Source: JALONO01 sp038209965
Lineage (GTDB): Bacteria; Bacteroidota; Bacteroidia; Cytophagales; Thermoflexibacteraceae
Direction of reading: 5' to 3'
Assembly: GCA_038209965.1 (NCBI GenBank)
Contig: JBBQXF010000001.1
Location: forward strand, 1-64,000
DNA length: 64,000 nt
How positions within the stretch are numbered: position 1 is the stretch's first letter; each line of letters starts with the position of its first letter. A program made the position numbers and the translations under genes. Shown piece by piece: positions 7,849 to 16,400 of the stretch. The notes under the pieces are model-generated. The model had not been told where the DNA came from and made no database searches. It saw only the letters and a program-made list of their open reading frames with translations.

Positions 7849-9912
7849 ATGAAAATGAAATCGACTTTCCTCGCTTTGGCCACCATTTTCTGGTCTTGCG
7901 CAATTCACGCCCAAGTCTCCGACCAGGAAGCATGGCAAATCCAAGCCAAAAATTTTGACCCCAACCAATATTATGGCGTAACTGTGGCCAACGGCATGAT
8001 CGGGCTGGTGTCATCGCCCGAACCGCTCAAGGTCAAAGATGTGGTGTTGAACGGGGCTTTTGACACCTACGGACGGGGGCGCGTGGCCAATATCATGAAG
8101 ACTTTTGAGTTTGCCAGCCTCGATTTGGATGTGAACGGGGCCCGGTTGGGCCGCCGCCAAATCAGCAACTACGCCCAAACGCTGGACATGCGAGGGGCGG
8201 CCCTGACCACCACCTTTGACTATGCCGATTTGTTGACCGTGAAGGTGACCATGCTTGCCCTGCGCCACCTGCCCCACACCGCCCTGATCGACGTTGCCAT
8301 CACGGCCAAGCGCGAACTTGAATTCACGGCCCACAGCGTGATGAGTGCCCCGGATATGTTGCGCGATGTCAAAAATTTCTATCACCTCATCGACCGTCCC
8401 CATGCGCTGGTGCCCCTGCTCACCTCCGTGGCCCGCAGCCCCACTGGCAAGCACACGGTGGCGGCGTCAAACAGTTTTATTTTTGAAGAGACCCGGGGCA
8501 ATGAACCCCAACTGATCCACGAGGAATGGGACTATAACATGCACCGCCTCAAATTCAGCAAAAAACTGAACGCGGGCCAAACCTACACCTTTGCCGTGGT
8601 AGGATCCACCACCTCCACCGAGCACATCGCCGATCCGCACAACGAGGCCGAGCGAATGACCATTTTTGCGGCCCTGGAACGCAAAGAGCGACTGCTCCAG
8701 CGCCACAACGAAGCTTGGGCCAAACTGTGGCAGAGCGACATCGAGATCCAGGGCGACCCTGAGGCCCAGCGCGCCACCCGGTTTGCCCTCTATCACTTGT
8801 ACTCCTTCGCCCGCGAGGGAACCGCCTACAGCCTGTCGCCGATGGGCCTGAGCGGACTGGGCTACAACGGCCACGTTTTTTGGGACACCGAGCTGTGGAT
8901 GTACCCACCGCTGCTCTTGCTCCAGCCGGGCATTGCCAAGTCGCTGCTCGAGTACCGCTTTGCCCGCTTGGAAGCCGCCAAACAGAATGCCCGCAACCAC
9001 GGCTATGCGGGGGCCATGTTCCCCTGGGAAAGTGATGACAGCGGCGAAGAAGCCACCCCAGTGTGGGCGCTCACCGGTCCGTTCCAGCACCACATCACGG
9101 GCTGTGTGGGTTTTGCGTTTTGGAAATATTATGAGGTGACCAAAGACAAAAAATGGCTGGCCGAGCGCGGCTACCCCCTGCTCAAGGAAGTGGCCGATTT
9201 CTGGGCCAGCCGGGCCGAGAAGGGCAAGGATGGCAAATACCACATCATCAACGTGGTCTGTGCCGATGAATGGGCCGAAAACGTGGACGACAACGCTTTC
9301 ACCAATGGCATCGCCAAAGAAGTGCTGGGGTATGCCGGCCAAGCGGCCACTTTGCTGGGCCAAGTGCCCGATCCCAAATGGCGGGAAGTGGCCAATGGGC
9401 TGGTGATCCTCCAGTTTGCCGACGGCACCACCCGTGAGCACGCGACTTACAACGGGGAGGCGATCAAGCAAACGGACGTAAACTTGCTGTCCTATCCACT
9501 CAAACAAGTGACCGATCTGGTGGCAATCCGCAGGGATCTGGACTACTACTGGAAAACCTTGGCCGACAATATTCCCGGCCGCAAGGGCCAAAGCCCAGCC
9601 ATGGCCCATGCCATTTTCAGCATCCTCAACATCCGGCTGGGCGATTCGGAAACAGGCTATGCCCAGTTTGTGGACAGTTTTAAGCCCAACCAAGTGCCGC
9701 CCTTTGGCGTACTGGCCGAAACAGCGGGCGGAACCAACCCCTACTTTGCCACCGGGGCCGGTGGGATGCTCCAAGTCGTGCTCAACGGTTTTGGCGGACT
9801 GGATGTTGGCCCGGCCGGCATCACCCAACTCAAGACCAAACTCCCCAGCCAGTGGAAATCCCTGACCATCAAGGGGGTGGGGCTGGATAAAAAGACCTAC
9901 GTGGTAAAGTGA
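7849..9912 (+). CDS. Secreted glycoside hydrolase family 65 protein
   Basis: Start placed at MKMKSTFLALATIFWSCAIH (signal peptide ending HAQ); an ATG 38 codons upstream adds an unlikely leader. Mature protein about 665 residues, the length of the family. An N-terminal beta-sandwich (NGMIGLVSSPEPLKVKDVVL, TFDYADLLTVKVTMLALRH) precedes an (alpha/alpha)6 barrel with the hallmark strings YNGHVFWDTELWMYPPLLLL, FPWESDDSGEEATP (Glu394) and CADEWAENVDDNAFTN. Glu474 in the last string aligns with the general acid of GH65 enzymes. The barrel resembles protein-glucosylgalactosylhydroxylysine glucosidase-like hydrolases more than trehalose or maltose phosphorylases, but substrate cannot be decided. Export points to a hydrolase acting on external glycans. 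Followed by a strong terminator, so monocistronic. Confidence 0.85.
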   Translation: MKMKSTFLALATIFWSCAIHAQVSDQEAWQIQAKNFDPNQYYGVTVANGMIGLVSSPEPLKVKDVVLNGAFDTYGRGRVANIMKTFEFASLDLDVNGARLGRRQISNYAQTLDMRGAALTTTFDYADLLTVKVTMLALRHLPHTALIDVAITAKRELEFTAHSVMSAPDMLRDVKNFYHLIDRPHALVPLLTSVARSPTGKHTVAASNSFIFEETRGNEPQLIHEEWDYNMHRLKFSKKLNAGQTYTFAVVGSTTSTEHIADPHNEAERMTIFAALERKERLLQRHNEAWAKLWQSDIEIQGDPEAQRATRFALYHLYSFAREGTAYSLSPMGLSGLGYNGHVFWDTELWMYPPLLLLQPGIAKSLLEYRFARLEAAKQNARNHGYAGAMFPWESDDSGEEATPVWALTGPFQHHITGCVGFAFWKYYEVTKDKKWLAERGYPLLKEVADFWASRAEKGKDGKYHIINVVCADEWAENVDDNAFTNGIAKEVLGYAGQAATLLGQVPDPKWREVANGLVILQFADGTTREHATYNGEAIKQTDVNLLSYPLKQVTDLVAIRRDLDYYWKTLADNIPGRKGQSPAMAHAIFSILNIRLGDSETGYAQFVDSFKPNQVPPFGVLAETAGGTNPYFATGAGGMLQVVLNGFGGLDVGPAGITQLKTKLPSQWKSLTIKGVGLDKKTYVVK

Positions 9913-9939
9913 TCCACTGCTGAACAGCCGTCTCGGGGG

Positions 9940-9984
9940 CAAAATCGGGTGGAGCCATTGGTGCTCTGCCCGATTTTGTCTTTT
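9940..9984 (+). terminator. Intrinsic terminator after the GH65 gene
   Basis: CAAAATCGGG (9940-9949) pairs with CCCGATTTTG (9969-9978), an inner AGC/GCT pair extends the stem, and TCTTTT follows. Confidence 0.85.
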
Positions 9985-10270
9985 CCCAAAAGAGCAGCTA
10001 AAGATTGAACGGGCTTGTGGCTGGGATTGGCCGGCCGGGGCAATTATTGTTTAGAAAGCAGAGTGGAATAATTTTCAAATATAAAATGTATGGTCAAAAA
10101 ACACAAAAACAGCAATAGCCGGAAATTTGGCCAAGGCGAGAGTTTCATCGTACTGTCCTCAATGGCTGCTTTGGTTTTCCCGGCAGCTTTCCCCCCATCT
10201 CTCACTAAAAGGCAGCATTCCCCCTTTTCTGGTTTATATTTACGAACACTAATTACTTATTTCATTCATC
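9985..10270. other. Intergenic region before the S46 peptidase gene
   Basis: No gene recognised. A TATATTTA sequence about 40 bases before the start of the peptidase gene is close to the Bacteroidota -7 element; the upstream element is not obvious. Confidence 0.4.
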
Positions 10271-12361
10271 ATGAAAAAACTTTGTAAACTTTTTCTGTGC
10301 TTGGCCGGGTTCGTCATTTTGAACTTATCCGCCAATGCCCAAGCCGTTTTTAATGCCGACACGGTCAAAGCCGGTACGTTTGACAACGGCAAAATGTGGA
10401 CTTTCGACTTCCCTCCAGTCGATTACTGGGAGAAGACCTACGGCTTTAAACCCTCCCAACAGTGGCTGGACAATGTGCGCCTGAGCGCGCTCCGCTTCGC
10501 ATCTTGGTGCTCGGCCTCTTTTGTATCTCCGAATGGGCTGGTGATGACCAACCACCACTGCTCGCGTGACGTGGCCACCAAAGTCCAAAAAGCGGCCGAA
10601 AATTTTACCGAAAATGGTTTTATCGCGGCCAAACTGACCGATGAACGCCGGGTGGACGATCTTTTTGTGGATCAATTGATCAAAATGGAAGACATCACCA
10701 CGCGTGTACAACAAGCAATGGACCAGGGCCAGACCGATCCCGAACAGGCGCAGCGGCGCGAGGGCGAATTTGCGGCCATCAAAAAGGAATATGCTGACAA
10801 AGAGGGCTGGAAGGGACTGGAAATCCAAACGGTTACTTTTTACAACGGGGGCCGCTATTCGCTTTATGGTTTCAAGCGCTACAAAGATGTGCGCTTGGTG
10901 CTGATGCCCGAACTCCAACTGGGCTATTATGGTGGCGACAATGATAATTTCACCTATCCCCGCTATTGCTTGGATTTCACGTTTTGGCGGGTGTACGACG
11001 ACAACGGCCAACCCCTCAAGACCGCCAACTTTTTCAAGTTCAACCCCAACGGCGTGAAAGAGGGCGAGCCCACTTTTGTGGTTGGCAACCCCGGCCGCAC
11101 CAGCCGCCAATGGACGGTGGCCGATCTGGAATACAGCCGCGACATCTCCATCCCCGGCCAGTTGCTGGGCTTCCGCAATAACTCGGCTGCCCTCAAGAAG
11201 TACAACGAAACCGCCAAAAGCGACTCGATCCTGAACGAGATCTTCGGCCTAGAAAATACGATCAAGGCCCGGGCGGGAGCCCTCGAGGCCGTACAAGATC
11301 CGTATATCATTGCCCGCCGGCGGGCCTTTGAGAACCAGTTCAAGTCGGCGGCATCGGCCAAGTTTGGCAGCGATAAACTGGCCGTGTGGAGCAACATTGA
11401 AGCTACCCGCGCCGAGTTTCGCAAAGTTGCCCCGGCTGCCATTGCCCTCCAGTTTGCTTCTGAGGGGCTCCAATTGGCCCAAAACCTGATATTGCTCGGC
11501 GATGCCCAGCGGTTTGGGATCCAGCCCCCCATGATGGATCGGCTCAAAAAAGCAGTCATGGAGGCCCAAAAACCGGTGTCCAATGCACTGGAACAAGACC
11601 TGTTGCGGGCCGACATCACCGAAATATTGACCATCATGGGCGCGGAGGATCCAGTGGTGAAACAGCAACTGGCCGGGCGCACCGCCGACCAATGGGCGGC
11701 CGACATTGCCAGCAATTCCAAGCTCTATGATCCTGTGTTCCGGGCCGATTTGATCCAAAAGGGCGGCAACATTGGCCAGACCAACGATCCGGCCATTCAA
11801 TTGGTGGCGGGTTTTATGCCCAGTTTCTTGGCGGCCAACCAGAAACTGCCCCAATTGAACGCTGCCCTCACCGCCCAGCGATCGCGCTTGGCCCGCATGA
11901 TGTACGACATCTACGGCACCACCATCCCCCCCGATGCCACTTTTTCGCTCCGCATTTCGGATGGGCTGGTGAAGGGCTATGACTACAACGGTACCAAAGC
12001 CCCGGCCATGACCAATTTCTATGGCCTGTACGAGCTCAACAATTCATTCGGTCAAAACTCGGAATGGAAACTGCCCGCCCGCTGGTTGGCCGCCAAACAA
12101 ACCCCCGAGTTTCTCAAGACCCCGCTCAATTTTGTGAGCACCAACGACATCATTGGGGGGAATTCGGGCAGCCCCATGATCAACAAAAACGGGGAAGCCA
12201 TCGGCTTGATTTTCGACGGCAACATTGAATCGCTTTCGGGTGATTACATCTACCTGCCCGAGTTCAACCGCACGGTGTCCGTGCACGCGGGTGGGATCAT
12301 GGCCGCACTCAAGCATGTGTACAAGGCCAAGCGGATAGCCGCCGAGCTGGAGGGCAAGTAA
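10271..12361 (+). CDS. S46 family dipeptidyl-peptidase (DPP7/DPP11-like)
   Basis: 696 residues with signal peptide MKKLCKLFLCLAGFVILNLS then ANAQ. Chymotrypsin-like double barrel with a large helical insertion, as in DPP7/DPP11: the catalytic His lies in MTNHHCSRDV (His95/96) and the nucleophile Ser632 in GGNSGSPM, followed by GLIFDGN. WTFDFPPVDYWEKTYGF near the N-terminus is the usual family opening. These periplasmic enzymes remove dipeptides from peptides and are common in Bacteroidota that live on protein. The residue that separates DPP11 (acidic P1) from DPP7 (hydrophobic P1) lies near the C-terminus, where NRTVSVHAGGIMAAL is seen instead of the better studied sequences, so specificity is left open. 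Monocistronic, with a terminator 17 bases downstream. Confidence 0.92.
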   Translation: MKKLCKLFLCLAGFVILNLSANAQAVFNADTVKAGTFDNGKMWTFDFPPVDYWEKTYGFKPSQQWLDNVRLSALRFASWCSASFVSPNGLVMTNHHCSRDVATKVQKAAENFTENGFIAAKLTDERRVDDLFVDQLIKMEDITTRVQQAMDQGQTDPEQAQRREGEFAAIKKEYADKEGWKGLEIQTVTFYNGGRYSLYGFKRYKDVRLVLMPELQLGYYGGDNDNFTYPRYCLDFTFWRVYDDNGQPLKTANFFKFNPNGVKEGEPTFVVGNPGRTSRQWTVADLEYSRDISIPGQLLGFRNNSAALKKYNETAKSDSILNEIFGLENTIKARAGALEAVQDPYIIARRRAFENQFKSAASAKFGSDKLAVWSNIEATRAEFRKVAPAAIALQFASEGLQLAQNLILLGDAQRFGIQPPMMDRLKKAVMEAQKPVSNALEQDLLRADITEILTIMGAEDPVVKQQLAGRTADQWAADIASNSKLYDPVFRADLIQKGGNIGQTNDPAIQLVAGFMPSFLAANQKLPQLNAALTAQRSRLARMMYDIYGTTIPPDATFSLRISDGLVKGYDYNGTKAPAMTNFYGLYELNNSFGQNSEWKLPARWLAAKQTPEFLKTPLNFVSTNDIIGGNSGSPMINKNGEAIGLIFDGNIESLSGDYIYLPEFNRTVSVHAGGIMAALKHVYKAKRIAAELEGK

Positions 12362-12377
12362 GCGTCCATTTCTTCCC

Positions 12378-12415
12378 AAAAAACCATACGGCCCGGTCGG
12401 GCTGTATGGTTTTTT
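12378..12415. terminator. Strong bidirectional terminator
   Basis: AAAAAACCATACgGCCC pairs with GGGCtGTATGGTTTTTT around a short loop; A-run and T-run make it work on both strands. Confidence 0.9.
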
Positions 12416-12545
12416 GCTGTAAAGCGGTAGATAAATTAAAGCAAGGCAGGCCCTCTGCTTGCCCGGTCAACCATAATTGTATTTTATCGTTACGCAGAAA
12501 CGGCATTAATTAATTTATCAGCAGTCCTGCCCACTAATTCGCTAA

Positions 12546-12574
12546 CCGTTCAAGGGTTTCGCACCCTTGAACGG
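12546..12574. repeat. Perfect 12-bp inverted repeat, loop TTCGC
   Basis: CCGTTCAAGGGT and ACCCTTGAACGG are exact complements. There is no T-run. The core GGGTTTCGCACCC resembles a shorter hairpin at 46007-46021 (AGGGTTTGCAACCCT), so this may be a REP-like element. Confidence 0.55.
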
Positions 12575-12627
12575 CTGTTTGTAAATTGTGTTTCCTACTA
12601 TATCCCATAACCCTCAACCAGAAAAAC

Positions 12628-13306
12628 ATGAAAAAGCTATTTTATTTCTTGCTATTGCTGAGCAGTGTAGTGGCGGGTTGCCGTAAGGGTCAAAACGCGG
12701 AGGAAATCGCCCCGGCCCCCCAAATAACTTTGGCCAGTTTCCGGGGCACGGTGATGGGGCAAGAAATCGTTGTCACCGAAGATCCGAACGACCCTTTTTC
12801 CATCAACAATGCTTCCATCTCCGTACTGATGTTGCCAGGCCAGAGTGAGCCAACCACGTTAATTTGCGAGTTGCCCTGAAGCAGAAAGGTAGTAATTGGA
12901 TAATGATGGATATGCCCAGTATTTTATTTCGCGAGTATAATTTTGAAAAAATCAAACAAGTGCTCGCCCCAGGCTCAAAACAGCTTAACGAAAGTATGGC
13001 CCCAAACAGCAATGAAATGGTTCGCTATCGTGAGGGCTTTGATTTCATTTTTTCTAGTGGCGGGTGGGGCATGGGGGAGGTAGAACAGGGGTTAGCACCA
13101 TTGGCAATCAGGCGGGGAGCGTCTTGGAAGTAGTGAGTGCGCATGAGATCACTTTACCACCCGGCCCCGAATTGTACCGGGCCGTGGCCGTCACCTTCAA
13201 AATGAACGCCAAGCTCTATGCGGATAGCGATCAAGTCTATGGTGAAGTAAAAAATGCCGAGATGACCCTCAAGTTTTATTACACTGAGCCGATCAAGTAT
13301 GAATAG
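12628..13306 (+). pseudogene. Lipoprotein gene with two frameshifts
   Basis: Begins MKKLFYFLLLLSSVVAGC, a textbook lipoprotein signal with Cys18 at the cleavage site. The first frame (to 12879) holds ITLASFRGTVMGQEIVV. From about 12860 the reading continues in another frame with ALKQKGSNWIMMDMPSILFR, and from about 13070 in the third with AHEITLPPGPELYRAVAVTF, ending at 13306. Joined, it would encode a lipoprotein of about 225 residues. The second shift falls in a G-rich run (TGGGGCATGGGGGAGG). Family unknown. Isolated between two terminators. Decay and indel error in G-runs are both possible. Confidence 0.6.
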
Positions 13307-13331
13307 TTGACCGGCCCTTTAGACTTTCTCC

Positions 13332-13362
13332 GCCCTTGGCCCTCTAAGCCAAGGGCTTTTTT
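13332..13362 (+). terminator. Intrinsic terminator
   Basis: GCCCTTGGC / GCCAAGGGC with a 7-base loop and T6 directly after. Confidence 0.9.
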
Positions 13363-13396
13363 GTCGGCCAGCCACGCGGACAACCGGGTTTTCCCC

Positions 13397-13404
13397 TATC
13401 TTTG
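13397..13404 (+). promoter_or_regulatory. Promoter -7 element TATCTTTG
   Basis: Perfect TAnnTTTG match 27 bases before the start of the giant T9SS gene. No clear -33 TTG at the usual distance was seen. Confidence 0.5.
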
Positions 13405-13430
13405 AAACTGATTTTCTCGACGGATCAACC

Positions 13431-16400
13431 ATGCTTAGACTTTCTGGTGCCTTTTCCAAACATTTACGTTGGGTGGGGCTATTGCTGATATTGCTGGGCT
13501 GGGCCACCACCAGCCAAGCCCAAATCTCGACCAAGGGCCGGGAATTTTGGTTCAGCTACATGCAAATGGTGACCACTGGCGCCATCGAGTACCAGATCAC
13601 GCTCAGTGGGGAGGTGCCGGCCCAGGCCACCATCCAAGCGAGTGGGATCGGCTTTACCCGCACGGTGAGCATTGTGCCCGGCCAGACCACGCTGGTCAAC
13701 CTGCCTTCCCCCAACATTGTGCCCACGGGCGAGGGCCTGCGCAACACGGGTGTGCTCGTTACCGCCACGGCCGACATCAGCGTGTATGCCACCTATCAGT
13801 CCAACGCCCGCACCGAGGCCACCAGCGTGCTGCCCATCGAGGCCCTGGGCAGCAGTTCGGAGTACATTGTGGCCACTTACACCCCCAATTTCAACAATGT
13901 GCAGGCCCGGAGCCAATTTGTGGTGGTGGCCGTGCTCGACAACACCACCGTGGAAATCATCCCCTCCCAAAATACGGTGGGCGGGCGGCTGGCCAACCAA
14001 CCGTTCCAGATCACGTTGGCCCGGGGCCAAACTTTCCAAGTGCAGGGAGCCGACCGGGCCACGCCCCTAGCGGCTCTGCCCGACCTGACCGGTAGCGTGG
14101 TGCGCTCGGTTCCGGGGGCGGCGGGCTGTCGGCCTTTTGCCGTTTTCGCCGGGATTACCGCGACTGGCATCGCCTCGCCGGGCTGCGTGGTGGGGTCATT
14201 TCAGCACTTGTTCGAACAGCAGTACCCCCTCGTGACTTGGGGCACGCAATACGCGCTCACCCCCTATACCAACATTGCGTCCCTCAACAACCGGGGCTAT
14301 CCCTACCGGGTGCTGGCCTCGCAGGACAATACGTTGATTACCCTCGACAACGGCAACGGCAACACCGTCACCCGGACCCTGAACCGGGGACAATTTTTTG
14401 AGGGAACCACTGCCAGCACTGCTGGGTTCGATATCAACCGGGGCGTGTGCATCAAGGCCAGTGCGCCCGTGGCCGTGGCCCAATATGCCTACAGCCAAGC
14501 TTGTAACGGCTCCGCGCCCCAGTTTGGCGATCCAACCTTGGTCATGCTCACGCCCGTGAACCAAGCCGTGAGCCGGGTCACGATCAGTCCCGCCCGGATG
14601 TATGGCGGCTCTACCGTCATCAACTCCCAGAATGAACGGCACTATGTCAACGTGGTGATGTTGACGGCCCAAACTGGCCAGTTTCGGATTTTGAGCCAGG
14701 GCAACAATCCCCCCAGTGCGCCTGTGTTCCGGCCCCTGGCGGCCTGCAGCGAATATTCCTACGGCATTGTGCCGTTGCCCACCGGTACCACGATTCCTAG
14801 TTATACGCTGGAAACAACGGGCGGGGCGGGCTTTGGGGCTTATGTGTATGGCTACAATGGGCCAGATGCCTACGCTTACACCGCCGCCGCCACTTTTGAA
14901 AACCAAGTGGTCAATTACAACGTCACGGCCAATACGTTGATCAACAATGCCGTTACGGGCAATTTTACGATCTGCCAAGGCAACGAGGTTTCTTTCGCGG
15001 GCTTTGGCACTGGCGTGAGCAGCTACACTTGGGATTTTGGCAATGGCGCCTCGGCCAGCGGCCAGAATGTGCGCCACAATTTTGCCCGGCCGGGGACTTT
15101 TACGGTCACCATGCGGGCCAACACCGTGTCCAACTGCGGGTTCACCGAGGTCAAAAAGGAATTGGAAATCTTGGAAGTCCCCCGGCCCAATTTGGGGCGT
15201 GACACCACCCTGTGCCAAGGGGCCGGCCTCACCCTCTCGCCGGGCCAGTTGTTCGTGGTTTTTGGGGGAACCCCCACCTACGAGTGGTCCACCGGGGCCA
15301 CCACTCCCACCATCGTGGCCAATTTGCCGGGTACTTACTGGGTGCGGGTGCGCAACAACGGCCAGTGTCCAGTGGCCGATACCATCGTGGTGCGCAACTT
15401 GGATTTTTCTTTCAGTTTGGGGGCCGATCAGCGGGCGTGTGCCGGCCAGCGCATCCCCTTGGGCGGGCCTCCCTTGGCGGGGGTCACCTACACATGGAGC
15501 GGCCTCAACAACAGCCCCACCATTCCGCTCTCGGCCACCAATATTGCCAACCCGTTCTTTAGTTTCAACCTGCCGGGCAATCAGCCCCAATCCTTCAGCT
15601 ACTTGGTGACGGCCCGGAGCGTTGCCGGTTGCGAAGCCCGCGATACCATCAATGTGCAAGTGTTCCCCGGCGAACTGCCCCCAGTGGGCCGCCGCACCCT
15701 GCGTTTGTGCGCCCAAGAGGCGCGCACCATCGGAGTTACACCCAATGCCGCCTTTACCTACGCATGGTCACCGGGCACGGGCCTGAGCAGCGCCGCCGTG
15801 GCCAACCCGATCTTGACGGGGATCAACCTTGCGGCCGATTCGGTGGTGACCCGTTACATCCTCACCATCAGCAATCAAGCGTGCCTCGCCCGCGATACGA
15901 TCGACGTGGTGGTTTATCGCTTGCCCCAAGCCGCCGCCGGGCCTGATCGGCGGGTGTGCAGCAACGACACCATCCGGCTGGGCCAAACCCCGCTCTCGGG
16001 GGTCACCTACAACTGGTCGGGCCTGAACAATGCCCCCACGGGTGCACTTTCGGCCCTCAACGTGGCCAACCCGATTTTCCGCACCCGCAACGCCACGAAT
16101 GCACCTTTGATTTATGATTATGTGCTCGCGGTGCGCAATGTGGCCGGTTGCACGGCCCGCGACACCGTGCGTGTGACGGTGGTGCCCGGCGAACTGCCCC
16201 TCACTGGACGGCGCACCGTCCGTTTATGCGCGGGCGAGACCCGGAACATTGGCCCCACCGATCGCAATCCCTTGCTCACCTATCGCTGGTCGCCCAGTGC
16301 CAACCTCAGCTCAGACACCATCCCCAACCCGGTGTTGCGCGGGGTCAATTCGTCGGCTGATTCATTGATTGTCAACTATGTTTTGACCATATCCAATGGC

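Noticed and set aside
8467..9942. 491-codon minus-strand frame opposite the GH65 gene
   Set aside because: No protein pattern; explained by GC-rich codon use of the plus-strand gene.
14196..15716. 506-codon minus-strand frame opposite the T9SS gene
   Set aside because: Low-complexity His/Gly/Arg-rich translation, an antisense artefact of the repeat region.
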